From Gryllotalpicola protaetiae (GTDB lineage Bacteria; Actinomycetota; Actinomycetes; Actinomycetales; Microbacteriaceae), in contig NZ_CP032624.1 of NCBI RefSeq assembly GCF_003627055.1, positions 744,001-808,000 on the forward strand: DNA of 64,000 bases. Reading direction: 5' to 3'. Made by a program: the position numbers and the translations under genes. Positions 1-7,832 of the stretch are shown in pieces. Every line of letters starts with the position of its first letter. The first letter of the stretch is position 1. The notes under the pieces are model-generated. The model was given only the letters and a program-made list of their open reading frames with translations. It was not told where the DNA came from and did not search any database.

Positions 1-570
1 CAGCTGCTCGGCCTCGAGCTCATTGACGATGAGCACGGAGACCGCGTCAAGCAGCTCGCCCGGCAGCGGCCGGAACGGCGACGGGTTGAGCACCACGGCG
101 GCGCCGGCGGCCACCGCCCGCGCTGCCGCACGGAGCACCACGGGAAGCGGCACCTCGAGCGAGAGACAGACGATCGCGGCATCCGCATATGCCTCGACCG
201 GAATATTCTCGGGCCCGATCGCCCCGTTCGCCCCCGGCACGAGGATGATCGAGTTCTCGCCTGCGTCGTCGACGGGGATGATCGCCTGGCCGGTCGGCAC
301 CTCGGGCAGCATCGCGACGAAGGAGGTGTCGACGCCTGCTGCTGCGGCGTGCTCGCGCAGCATCCGCCCGCTGTCGTCATCGCCTACCGCGCCGACGAGC
401 CGGACCCGGCCGCCCAATCGGGCCGCCGCGACCGCTTGATTCGCGGCCTTTCCGCCGGGCAGCACCTCGACATCTCGGCCCGAGACGGTCTCGCCGGGCG
501 CGGGCAGACGGTCGACGCGGATGGCCAGGTCGGCGTTCAGGGCGCCGACCACGACGATGTGCTCAGTCAC
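1..570 (-). CDS. rbsK: PfkB-family sugar kinase, ribokinase-like (C-terminus cut by window)
   Basis: Cytosolic ATP-dependent kinase of the PfkB/ribokinase family, probably acting on ribose or a similar sugar. It is read leftward from GTG at 570; 190 codons are present and the C-terminal part with the catalytic Asp motif lies outside the window. Visible are the first strand VVVGALNADL (residues 6-15), the signature PGGKAANQAVAAARLG (38-53) and NPSPF (162-166). The start overlaps the stop of the upstream FUSC gene by eight bases (GTGACTGA), which argues for translational coupling. The exact substrate cannot be read from the sequence; other PfkB kinases are possible. Confidence 0.85.
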   Translation of the reverse strand, partial: MTEHIVVVGALNADLAIRVDRLPAPGETVSGRDVEVLPGGKAANQAVAAARLGGRVRLVGAVGDDDSGRMLREHAAAAGVDTSFVAMLPEVPTGQAIIPVDDAGENSIILVPGANGAIGPENIPVEAYADAAIVCLSLEVPLPVVLRAAARAVAAGAAVVLNPSPFRPLPGELLDAVSVLIVNELEAEQL

Positions 571-1996
571 GCCTCAATGAAACCAAAACCTCGCGCAGGC
601 CGCGCAGTTCGCCGCCGAGGTCGGCGCCGAGCTCGCGCGACGGGGCCGCGATGAACCGCTCGAGACCCGCGCCGAGGGCTGCCGCCCGGTCGATGAGATC
701 GGCCGTGCGGCGTGCCCGCGCGATGCGACCGAACGTGACGATGCGCAGCGCGTGGAACGGGGGCGCGAGCTGGGCGATGCGGGCGGATGCCTCGCGCACC
801 TCGGGCGCGAGTGCCGGGTAACTGGGCGCCGAGCGTTCGCCGGTCAGAACCTCGCGGCCGAGCCCGAGCAGATCGGCGGTGCGGCGCCGCGCGACGTCGA
901 TCGACCGCACGGGGGCGATGAACGAACTCGCGGCGATCGCGATCAGACCGCCGAGCAGGATCGCGAGCAGCCGCTGCCCGAGCACATCGGTGCCGCCCTG
1001 GCCGAGGAAGTCGTAGAGCAGCGACAGGCCGCCGGTCATCGAGGCGGCCCACCACGCGTAGCTCACGGTGCGCAGCACGGCGCCGACGCCGAGGATGACG
1101 AACAGGGCGACGATCGCGGTCGAATCCCCAGGGGCGTAGAGCGTGCCGAGCAGCGTCGCGGCGACCGTGCCGACGCCCGCGCCGATGAGACGCTGAACGC
1201 CCTTGTAGACCACGTCGCCTCGGCCGCGGTTGCCGCTGTTCACGATGTACGCGGTGAGCACGAACCAGCCCAGATGGTCAGGCAGCAGCCACCAGCCGAG
1301 CAGGATCGCCGCGGCGAGCGAGATGGCGAGGTGGAGGGCCATGCGGTCGGATGCTGCGAGCTTCCGCGTCCCGTTCTCCGCCGGTCGACTCGCCTGCGCA
1401 GCAGGCGAATGGAGGCCGTTCGCGGGGGCGGGGGCATCCGGTCTCCATTCAGCCGCGTCGCGGCTGAGTCGACCGGCGGACGTGACCAACCATCCCAAGA
1501 TGGAACCCCACCCGACCGCGATCAGCGCAGCCAGCGCACCCCACCAGACCCCTGCGCCCGCGGCGAGCGCAGCGGCCGGCGTGACGAGCGAAGCGATGAA
1601 GGGGAACGACCACAGCGAGCCAAGCCGCGTCCACACCGGCCCGAAGCGGCGCACCCAGATCGCGGCGACCAGAGGCACCCCGATGAGAGCGAAGCCCAGC
1701 GCGGCATCCGAACGCACCACGTGCCCGAGCGCCGAGCCGAGCAGCGCGACGAGCGGGATGAGCGCGAAGCGCGCGACCCAGGTCACCCACTGCGGCATCC
1801 GCCCACCGCCGCCCGGGCCGGCCGACCGCTCGTCCGACCGGACTATCGACAGCGCGATGATCACGCCCGAGATGCACAGCTGAATGACGAGCGTCTGATT
1901 CCTCGCGAAGTACGCGATCGTCCAGAACGACAGCAGGGCGGCGATGACGGATGCCACGGCGAACCCGGCCCCGGCGCGCAGCCGCGCGAGTGACAT
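563..1996 (-). CDS. FUSC-family membrane protein, aromatic acid exporter-like
   Basis: Integral membrane protein of about 477 residues with two blocks of hydrophobic helices separated by a hydrophilic stretch, the pattern of FUSC/aromatic acid exporter (AaeB-like) transporters. The second block, with YIVNSGNRGRGDVVYKGVQR before its helices, is the typical FUSC_2 region. I chose ATG at 1996 (MSLARLRAG). The reading frame stays open to TTG 2053, but those 19 extra codons would run through the MarR-type dyad at 2008-2027, so the longer start is unlikely. The gene is divergent from a MarR regulator and overlaps the ribokinase start, so export and sugar-kinase genes are probably co-transcribed. 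The substrate is unknown. Confidence 0.8.
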   Translation of the reverse strand: MSLARLRAGAGFAVASVIAALLSFWTIAYFARNQTLVIQLCISGVIIALSIVRSDERSAGPGGGGRMPQWVTWVARFALIPLVALLGSALGHVVRSDAALGFALIGVPLVAAIWVRRFGPVWTRLGSLWSFPFIASLVTPAAALAAGAGVWWGALAALIAVGWGSILGWLVTSAGRLSRDAAEWRPDAPAPANGLHSPAAQASRPAENGTRKLAASDRMALHLAISLAAAILLGWWLLPDHLGWFVLTAYIVNSGNRGRGDVVYKGVQRLIGAGVGTVAATLLGTLYAPGDSTAIVALFVILGVGAVLRTVSYAWWAASMTGGLSLLYDFLGQGGTDVLGQRLLAILLGGLIAIAASSFIAPVRSIDVARRRTADLLGLGREVLTGERSAPSYPALAPEVREASARIAQLAPPFHALRIVTFGRIARARRTADLIDRAAALGAGLERFIAAPSRELGADLGGELRGLREVLVSLRRD

Positions 1997-2007
1997 CCGC
2001 CACAGAC

Positions 2008-2027
2008 TATTAAGCACCTGCTTAGTA
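2008..2027. promoter_or_regulatory. Probable MarR operator between the FUSC gene and the MarR gene
   Basis: Dyad TAAGCA-CC-TGCTTA (2011-2024), extended by further matches to 2008-2027, with eight of nine base pairs complementary. It lies 12 bases upstream of the ATG chosen for the FUSC gene and about 45 bases upstream of the TAGCGT -10 box of the MarR gene. Position and size fit MarR-family operators; regulation of both genes by the adjacent MarR protein is inference. Confidence 0.6.
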
Positions 2028-2085
2028 TCGCCTCCCGCGAGTGCGGCGCTCAACCCCTCATTAATGACGTGCTAGCGTACGAACC

Positions 2086-2526
2086 GTGACCGGGTACTCC
2101 CCTTCCGCGCTGCGAGAGATCGCCGGCCGAGTGCGTTACGGCGCCGTGCACCTCGGCCACCGGCTGCGCACCGAGCGCGGCGACGAGGCGGCGCTCTCCG
2201 GCAACAAGCTGCTGGTGCTCGGGCGCCTTCTGCGCGAGGGGCCGAGCACTCCCGGCCGCATCGCGGCCGCCGAGCGGGTCAGCCCGCAGGGGCTCACGCG
2301 GGTGTTCGGCGAGCTCGAGGCGTCCGGCCATCTCATCCGGCGCCCCGACCCGGGCGACGCGCGCCAGTCCCTCCTCGAGATCACGCAGCTCGGGGTTCGC
2401 ACGGTAACGGCCGACGTCGCTCAGCGCGACGCCTGGCTGGCGGGTGCCCTGGGTGGCCTCACGGACGCCGAGATCGGCCTGCTCGCGCTCGCCGCGGAGC
2501 TCATGGCGCGACTCGCCGACGAGTAG
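2086..2526 (+). CDS. MarR-family transcriptional regulator
   Basis: Winged helix-turn-helix repressor of 146 residues, the usual MarR length. The recognition region GPSTPGRIAAAERVSPQGLTR and the wing DPGDARQSLLEIT with its conserved D and R are visible, flanked by N- and C-terminal dimerisation helices. Start GTG 2086 has TAGCGT at 2073-2078, seven bases upstream, so the mRNA is probably leaderless. It is divergent from the FUSC exporter gene with a dyad between, so it most likely represses that exporter and itself until a small aromatic ligand binds. The ligand is unknown. Confidence 0.9.
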   Translation: MTGYSPSALREIAGRVRYGAVHLGHRLRTERGDEAALSGNKLLVLGRLLREGPSTPGRIAAAERVSPQGLTRVFGELEASGHLIRRPDPGDARQSLLEITQLGVRTVTADVAQRDAWLAGALGGLTDAEIGLLALAAELMARLADE

Positions 2527-2528
2527 CG

Positions 2529-2615
2529 CCGCACAAAAGCGGAAATCCGGGCGCCGATGGAGTCCCGGCGTGGCTCTTGGCGATCATCGGGAGGGCCTTT
2601 TCCGCTTTTGTGCGG
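2529..2615. repeat. Long-spacer inverted repeat at a convergent gene junction
   Basis: Perfect 17-base arms CCGCACAAAAGCGGAAA (2529-2545) and TTTCCGCTTTTGTGCGG (2599-2615) separated by 53 bases. It fills nearly all the space between the convergent MarR and GyrI-like genes. No U-run follows in either direction, so it is not a textbook intrinsic terminator, though the arms could still act as a bidirectional terminator or RNA-stabilising fold. Comparable architectures occur at 20228, 26616 and 58146 with different arm sequences. Confidence 0.75.
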
Positions 2616-2618
2616 GCT

Positions 2619-3116
2619 CTACTCGCCGATCGGGTCGTCGTCGTCTTCGTCGAAGGGCAGCTCGAGCTTCGTTACCCACTCGTCCTCTGGGTACGGCCAC
2701 GCCTTGAGGTGCACCTCGCGCATGTAGCCGGCCGAGTGGCCGCCGTGCTCGTGCACCCAGTCGAACAGCTCGTTCCACGACTGGCGGATCGTCGCCATCG
2801 GCCCGTGGTGCATCCCGATCGCGACGTGCTCCGCCCCGTCGAGCACGATGGGCGACATCTCGCCGCCGACCTCGTCGTCGTCGGCGACGTAGCCGACCCA
2901 CACCCGCTGGCTATGCTCCCCGAACTCGCCGATGACCCGCTCGTACCAGGCGATCGCCCGGCCGGAGATCTCGATGTCGATGTCGGCGAGCCGTTCGCGC
3001 AGCTGCTCGAACAGCCGGTAGACGACGGGCGGCACCTCGTCGCGTGGGATCGGCGCAGGCCCCGAGGAGATCGCGTACAGATGCAGCGGCCCGAGGCGCC
3101 CCTCTTCGATGTCCAT
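2619..3116 (-). CDS. GyrI-like small-molecule-binding domain protein
   Basis: Soluble protein of 165 residues resembling the stand-alone GyrI-like/effector-binding fold (as at the C-terminus of AraC/MerR-type regulators). It has two SHS2-like halves: IEISGRAIAWYERV with the hydrophilic GYVADDDEVGGE, then HHGPMATIRQSWNELFDW followed by YMREVHLKAWPYP and a conserved acidic tail. No DNA-binding domain is present. I chose ATG 3116 because an upstream extension of the frame would run into the divergent glycosidase gene only 34 bases away. Function of the free domain is unknown; ligand binding is inference. Confidence 0.65.
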   Translation of the reverse strand: MDIEEGRLGPLHLYAISSGPAPIPRDEVPPVVYRLFEQLRERLADIDIEISGRAIAWYERVIGEFGEHSQRVWVGYVADDDEVGGEMSPIVLDGAEHVAIGMHHGPMATIRQSWNELFDWVHEHGGHSAGYMREVHLKAWPYPEDEWVTKLELPFDEDDDDPIGE

Positions 3117-3150
3117 CTGCCGCCCCTCTCCTGCGCCTATCATCCGACGT

Positions 3151-5805
3151 ATGCCGGGTGACGAACGCTCAACAGAACACCAGCGTGTCGAAGCGGCGGA
3201 CGCGCGGCAAGCGGGTTGGCGCGATTGGGGCCCGTATGTCGCCGAGCGCGCCTGGGGCACGGTGCGCGAGGACTACAGCGCCGACGGCGACGCGTGGCGG
3301 TTCTTCCCCTACGACCACGCGCGCAGCCGCACCTACCGCTGGAACGAGGACGGCATGGCCGGCTTCTGCGACCTCGACCAGACCTGGGTGCTGGCCCTCG
3401 CGCTGTGGAACGGGCAGGACGACCACCTCAAAGAGCGCATGTTCGGGCTCGCCGGGCCGGAGGGCAACCACGGCGAGGACGCCAAGGACTACTGGTGGTA
3501 CCTCGACGGCACCCCGACGCACTCGTGGCAGCGCTGGCGCTACCACTACCCGCAGGCGCGTTTTCCCTACGACGAGCTGCGCGCCGAGAACGCCCGCCGC
3601 GGCGTGCTCGACCCCGAGTACGAGCTCGCCGACACCGGCGTCTTCGACGACGGTCGCTACTGGGTCGTCACGGCCGACTACGCGAAGGCCGGCCCGCACG
3701 ACCTGCTGCTGCGCCTGACCGTCGAGAACGCCGGCCCGGAAACGGCGAAGATCGACGTGCTTCCCACGCTCTGGTTCCGCAACACCTGGAGCTGGGATGT
3801 GCCGGAGGGCGAGAAGCCCGCCATCACGCAGGGCGACGGTGCGCTGATCGCCGGCCCGCTCACGCTCGCATACGAGACGGCGGATGCTTCAGCCGCGCTG
3901 TTCTGCGACAACGAGACCAACGCGGTGAAGCTCTTCGGGGAAGGCGCGACGAACCGCTCCGCGTACCCGAAGGACGCCATCAACGACTTCGTCGTGAACG
4001 GCGCGTGGAGCGTCAACCCGCAGAAGACGGGCACCAAGGCATCCGTTCGCTACACGCTCACGGTCGCACCTGGGGAAAGCCGCGTGCTCAGGCTGCGTCT
4101 GGCGCACAGCGGCGACGACCCAGTGGGTCGTCGCGCGCCGGACGCCGATCGAGCTGTGCTCGATCGGGAAAGGCACCCCTTCGCCGACTTCGATGAGGTC
4201 ATGGCCGCGCGCGAAGCCGAAGCCGACGCGTTCCACGACGCCGTGGCGCCGACGGATCTCGACGCCGACCGGAAGCGCGTGCTGCGGCAGTCGCTCGCGG
4301 GGCTGACCTGGTCGAAGCAGTTCTTCCACTACGACGTGCGCCGCTGGCTCGCGGGCGACCCGGCCTACGCTGCTCCCCCGCCCGGCCGCGGGAACATCCG
4401 CAACGGCGGCTGGCAGCACCTCGCCGCGAAAGACGTGATCCTGATGCCGGACGCGTGGGAGTACCCGTGGTTCGCCGCCTGGGACCTCGCGTTCCACTGC
4501 ATGACGTACGCGCACATCGACCCCGGCTTCGCGAAGAGTCAGCTGGTCCTGCTGCTGCGCGAGTGGTACACGCATGCGAGCGGCCAGCTGCCCGCCTACG
4601 AGTGGGATTTCGGCGACGTGAACCCGCCAACGCAGGCGCACGCCGCGCTCGTCGTGTTCCGGCTCGACGGCGGCACCGACTACACCTTCCTCGCGCGCGT
4701 CTTCCACAAGCTGCTCATCAACTTCACGTGGTGGACGAACACGAAGGATGCCGGCCAGAACGACCTCTTCGAGGGCGGCTTCATGGGGCTCGACAACATC
4801 GCGCCCGTGAACCGCTCGACGCTGCCGCCCGACGCCGGCCGCATCGAGCAGGCCGACTCGACCGCCTGGATGGCGGTGTACGCCCTTGACCTGCTCGAGA
4901 TGGCGCTCACGCTCGCCCACCACGACCCCGCCTACGAGGACGTGGCCGTGAAGTTCTTCGAGCACTTCACGCGCATCGCGGACGCGGCGAACGACGAGGG
5001 GCTGTGGAGCGACGACGACGCCTTCTACTACGACGTGCTCACCCTGCCCGACGGCACGAAGCAGTCGCTCAGGGTGCGCTCGCTGGTCGGGCTGGTGCCG
5101 GTGACCGCGTCGCTCACGCTCGACGGGCTCGCCGACGGGCTGCCCGAGTTCCAGGCATCCGTTCGCGCCTTCATCCGGCGTCAGCCGGAAGCGGCGGACA
5201 ATCTGCACCTGCACCCGCGCGGCGGCGGCACCACGCTGCTCGCGCTGGTGAGCCCCGAGCGGCTCACGCGGGTCTTGGCGAAGGTGTTCGACGAGCAGGG
5301 GATGCTGTCGCCGCACGGCATCCGCTCGATCTCCGCCTGGCATCGCGAGCACCCGTTCCACATCTCGGTCGGCGGCACCGAGCAGCAGGTCGACTACGAG
5401 CCGGGCGAGTCGACGAGCCACCTGTTCGGCGGCAACTCGAACTGGCGCGGGCCGGTCTGGTTCCCGCTGAACGCGCTGATCATCGGGTCGCTGCGCGACT
5501 ACGAAGGCAACCTCGGCGAGGCGCACACGGTCGAGTATCCGGCGGGGTCCGGGGTCCAGCGCGGCCTGGGCGAGATCGCCGACGACCTCGCCGACCGGCT
5601 CATCTCGCTGTTCACGCCCGGCGCGGGCGGCGGCCCGAGGGCATCGGATGCCCGCTACCCCCTGCTCTCGCAGGACCCGAGGTGGCGCGACCAGCTGTTC
5701 TTCTACGAGTACTTCCACGGCGACACGGGCCAGGGGCTGGGTGCCTCGCACCAGACGGGCTGGACGGCCCTGGTCGCGCGACTGATCTTGAAGGAGTCCC
5801 GCTGA
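3151..5805 (+). CDS. MGH1-type/GH63-like glycoside hydrolase
   Basis: Large cytosolic protein of 884 residues with no signal peptide. The N-terminal half is a beta-rich region (WRFFPYDHARSRTYRW, LWNGQDDHLKERMFGL) and the C-terminal half an (alpha/alpha)6 barrel with DAWEYPWFAAWDLAFH, QLPAYEWDFGDVNPP and NWRGPVWFPLNALI, the conserved acidic segments of GH63/mannosylglycerate hydrolase-like enzymes. These cleave alpha-glucosides or compatible-solute glycosides; the substrate here is unknown. Start ATG 3151 has TATCAT at 3138-3143, seven bases upstream, giving a likely leaderless mRNA. Divergent from the GyrI-like gene. An eight-pair palindrome follows the stop. Confidence 0.85.
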   Translation: MPGDERSTEHQRVEAADARQAGWRDWGPYVAERAWGTVREDYSADGDAWRFFPYDHARSRTYRWNEDGMAGFCDLDQTWVLALALWNGQDDHLKERMFGLAGPEGNHGEDAKDYWWYLDGTPTHSWQRWRYHYPQARFPYDELRAENARRGVLDPEYELADTGVFDDGRYWVVTADYAKAGPHDLLLRLTVENAGPETAKIDVLPTLWFRNTWSWDVPEGEKPAITQGDGALIAGPLTLAYETADASAALFCDNETNAVKLFGEGATNRSAYPKDAINDFVVNGAWSVNPQKTGTKASVRYTLTVAPGESRVLRLRLAHSGDDPVGRRAPDADRAVLDRERHPFADFDEVMAAREAEADAFHDAVAPTDLDADRKRVLRQSLAGLTWSKQFFHYDVRRWLAGDPAYAAPPPGRGNIRNGGWQHLAAKDVILMPDAWEYPWFAAWDLAFHCMTYAHIDPGFAKSQLVLLLREWYTHASGQLPAYEWDFGDVNPPTQAHAALVVFRLDGGTDYTFLARVFHKLLINFTWWTNTKDAGQNDLFEGGFMGLDNIAPVNRSTLPPDAGRIEQADSTAWMAVYALDLLEMALTLAHHDPAYEDVAVKFFEHFTRIADAANDEGLWSDDDAFYYDVLTLPDGTKQSLRVRSLVGLVPVTASLTLDGLADGLPEFQASVRAFIRRQPEAADNLHLHPRGGGTTLLALVSPERLTRVLAKVFDEQGMLSPHGIRSISAWHREHPFHISVGGTEQQVDYEPGESTSHLFGGNSNWRGPVWFPLNALIIGSLRDYEGNLGEAHTVEYPAGSGVQRGLGEIADDLADRLISLFTPGAGGGPRASDARYPLLSQDPRWRDQLFFYEYFHGDTGQGLGASHQTGWTALVARLILKESR

Positions 5806-5807
5806 CC

Positions 5808-5824
5808 CTCACCCCAGGGGTGAG
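5808..5824. terminator. Short palindrome after the glycosidase gene
   Basis: CTCACCCC-A-GGGGTGAG, a perfect eight-base dyad three bases after the glycosidase stop. It has no U-run and a one-base loop, so termination is only a guess; it may work as a protein site or a weak hairpin. Confidence 0.35.
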
Positions 5825-5881
5825 TTCGGGCGCTGCTTTCGCGGCCCCGACGACCTGAACCACACCCTCGGCGCAGTCACG

Positions 5882-6151
5882 TCACACGAACCACAGGGCG
5901 ACGGCCGCGGCGGCGATGCACGCGCCGATCAGGATCACGAGCCAGCGCGGCTCGAGCACGACCGCGGCGATCACCGCCGCGATCGAGAGCGCGCCGAAGA
6001 CGATGGCGCCGATCGAATGCAGCGCCGCGAACCGCACAGCCGACGGCAGGGTCTGATTCGCGACGACGGCCTCGATCGCCTCGATACCGAGGAACACCAC
6101 GGCGACGGCGATCACCACGAAGACGACGCGGCGACGGACAGGACTGTGCAC
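5882..6151 (-). CDS. Small membrane protein of unknown function
   Basis: 89-residue protein with three hydrophobic stretches, roughly residues 8-27, 42-65 and 68-88, and a short Arg-rich start (MHSPVRRR). It is probably an inner-membrane protein with a cytosolic N-terminus. GTG 6151 was chosen because TAGCCT at 6158-6163 lies six bases upstream, the same leaderless arrangement as the divergent GNAT gene. I do not recognise a family. Confidence 0.65.
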   Translation of the reverse strand: MHSPVRRRVVFVVIAVAVVFLGIEAIEAVVANQTLPSAVRFAALHSIGAIVFGALSIAAVIAAVVLEPRWLVILIGACIAAAAVALWFV

Positions 6152-6201
6152 GCGCCCAGGCTACCGGCGCGACCGGCGACACCCAGGCTTAGGCTCGAGC
6201 C

Positions 6202-6489
6202 ATGAGCAGCGAGCTGATCCACGACACCGACGCGCACCGCTACCGCCTCGAGGTCGACGGCAAGCTCGTGAGCGCGGCCGACTACACCGTGAACGGCGAC
6301 CGCGTCTCGTTCACCCACACCTTCACCGACCCCATGCAGCGCGGCCACGGCTACGCGGGGCAGGTCGTCGAGTTCGCGATCGACGACGTCGAGCAGAACT
6401 CGCCGGGGGCCAAGGTCGTGCCGATGTGCTGGTACGTCGCCAAGTGGTTCGACGAGCACCCCGAGCGGGCGGGGCTGCTCGCTGACTGA
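6202..6489 (+). CDS. Small GNAT-like N-acetyltransferase (YjdJ/COG2388 type)
   Basis: 95-residue protein matching the compact Gcn5-related acyltransferase family COG2388. Visible: beta strand core YRLEVDGKLVSAADYTVNGD, the acetyl-CoA loop DPMQRGHGYAGQVVEFAI around residues 38-56, and CWYVAKWFDEHPE near the end. Typical length for this family is 90-100 residues. ATG 6202 is preceded by TAGGCT at 6190-6195, spacing six, consistent with a leaderless transcript. The following methyltransferase gene probably starts inside its stop, so the two are coupled. The substrate is unknown. Confidence 0.8.
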   Translation: MSSELIHDTDAHRYRLEVDGKLVSAADYTVNGDRVSFTHTFTDPMQRGHGYAGQVVEFAIDDVEQNSPGAKVVPMCWYVAKWFDEHPERAGLLAD

Positions 6490-7240
6490 GCCCGACGCGC
6501 TGGTCGCGCGCCTGCGCGCAGCCGGCTGCGTGTTCGCGGAGGACGAGGCAGCACTGCTGATTTCAGCGACGACGGATGCCGGCGAGCTCGAGTCCCTCGT
6601 CGCCCGCCGCGTCTCGGGCGAGCCGCTCGAGTACGTGCTCGGCTGGGCCGAGTTCGCGGGCTTGCGGCTCGCGGTCGCACCTGGGGTCTTCGTGCCGCGG
6701 CGTCGCACCGAGCTGCTGCTCGAGCTCGCGACGGCCGCCACGCCGACCGCTCTGCTCGAGGTGTGCTGCGGGGTCGCGCCCGTCGCGACCGCGGTGAAGA
6801 TGCGGATGCCGGAAGGCTCCGTCATCGCCTCTGATCTCGACCCGGCCGCCGTCGCGGTCGCTCGTCGCAATCTCGAGCCGCGGGGCGGCACGGTGGTCGC
6901 GGGCGACCTGTTCGGCGGGCTGCCGCCCGGCGCGCGGTTCGACGTGATCGCCGCGAACGCGCCTTATGTTCCGACCGCCGAGCTGGTGAACATGCCGCGC
7001 GAGGCGCGCGAGTTCGAGCATCCGCTCGCCCTCGACGGTGGAGATGACGGGCTCGCGCTGCATCGGCGCATCGCGGCCGAGGCCGGTGCATGGCTCGCCG
7101 GCGGCGGCGTGGTGCTCGTCGAGACGAGTCGACGCCAGGCATCCGTCGACCTCAAGATCTTCGAGACTCAGGGGTGGCGCGTCGAGGTCGTCACCGACGA
7201 CGAGCTCGACGCGACGGCCGTGCGTGCGGCGCGCGACTAG
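6482..7240 (+). CDS. PrmC/HemK-like protein-(glutamine-N5) methyltransferase
   Basis: SAM-dependent methyltransferase related to PrmC. Motif I is LEVCCGVAPVATAV and the catalytic NPPY-type motif reads ANAPYVPTAEL, so the usual NPPY is NAPY, as in the 'putative N5-glutamine methyltransferase' subfamily of actinobacteria. The first ATG/GTG/TTG in frame is GTG 6530, but coding-like sequence (LVARLRAAGCVFAEDEAALL) runs before it. I therefore favour CTG 6482: CTGACTGA overlaps the GNAT stop in the same way GTGACTGA does at the ribokinase junction. With GTG 6530 the product would be 236 residues instead of 252. The target protein is not known. Confidence 0.75.
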   Translation: MTEPDALVARLRAAGCVFAEDEAALLISATTDAGELESLVARRVSGEPLEYVLGWAEFAGLRLAVAPGVFVPRRRTELLLELATAATPTALLEVCCGVAPVATAVKMRMPEGSVIASDLDPAAVAVARRNLEPRGGTVVAGDLFGGLPPGARFDVIAANAPYVPTAELVNMPREAREFEHPLALDGGDDGLALHRRIAAEAGAWLAGGGVVLVETSRRQASVDLKIFETQGWRVEVVTDDELDATAVRAARD

Positions 7241-7699
7241 CTAGAGCGAGTCCTGGCTGTGGGCGCGCAGCGAGCTGGCGTCGTCTGGAACCTCGGGAGC
7301 GCTGAAATCGAACATCCAGGTGATGCCGTACTTGTCGGTGAGCTGGCCGTAGTAGTCGCCCCACGGCGCGAGGTCGAGCGGCAGCACGTTGGAGCCGCCG
7401 TCGCCGAGCTTCGCGTAGTAATCGCGGCAGGAGTCGAGGCCGGCCGAGTCGCCCGAGAACGCGAGAGTGATGCGGCTGCCGTCGGTGTAGGGCATCGAGT
7501 CGGGGGTGTCGGAGCCCATGAGCGAGACGGCGCCGTCGAGCTGCGAGTGCATGATCTGGTTGGGGTCGACACCGTCGGTCATGCCGCCGTCGGCGAAGGT
7601 GGTGACGGTGAGCTCGCCGCCGAAGACCGACTGGTAGAAGTTCATCGCCTCGCGGGCCTGGCCGCGGAACGAGAGATAGGGAGTGAAGCTGACGGACAT
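7241..7699 (-). CDS. VOC-superfamily protein, PhnB/glyoxalase-like
   Basis: 152-residue vicinal-oxygen-chelate fold protein of the PhnB-like group. It begins with the conserved PYLSFRGQAREAMNFYQSVF and carries SLMGSDTP, ITLAFSGDS and WGDYYGQLTDKYGITWMFD, the last being the C-terminal VOC repeat. The start ATG 7699 has a strong Shine-Dalgarno AGGAGG eight bases upstream, in contrast with the leaderless genes nearby. Such proteins are annotated as glyoxalases or demethylmenaquinone methyltransferase-like, but the reaction is generally unknown. Confidence 0.85.
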   Translation of the reverse strand: MSVSFTPYLSFRGQAREAMNFYQSVFGGELTVTTFADGGMTDGVDPNQIMHSQLDGAVSLMGSDTPDSMPYTDGSRITLAFSGDSAGLDSCRDYYAKLGDGGSNVLPLDLAPWGDYYGQLTDKYGITWMFDFSAPEVPDDASSLRAHSQDSL

Positions 7700-7832
7700 C
7701 GTGAAGGCCTCCTGAAATGAGCGAACCTGCGGCCGAATGACCTGCTGTCGCGGGCATCATCCCGCCGGGAGCGTGCGGCGGCAAGAGGCAGTTCGCGGTC
7801 GGTATCGTGGCACGCGGAACGGGAGGTACACC

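Noticed and set aside
3889-5751. 620-codon open frame opposite the glycosidase gene
   Set aside because: Arg/Val/Glu-rich low-information sequence without motifs, typical antisense frame in GC-rich DNA; the glycosidase frame has clear family blocks.
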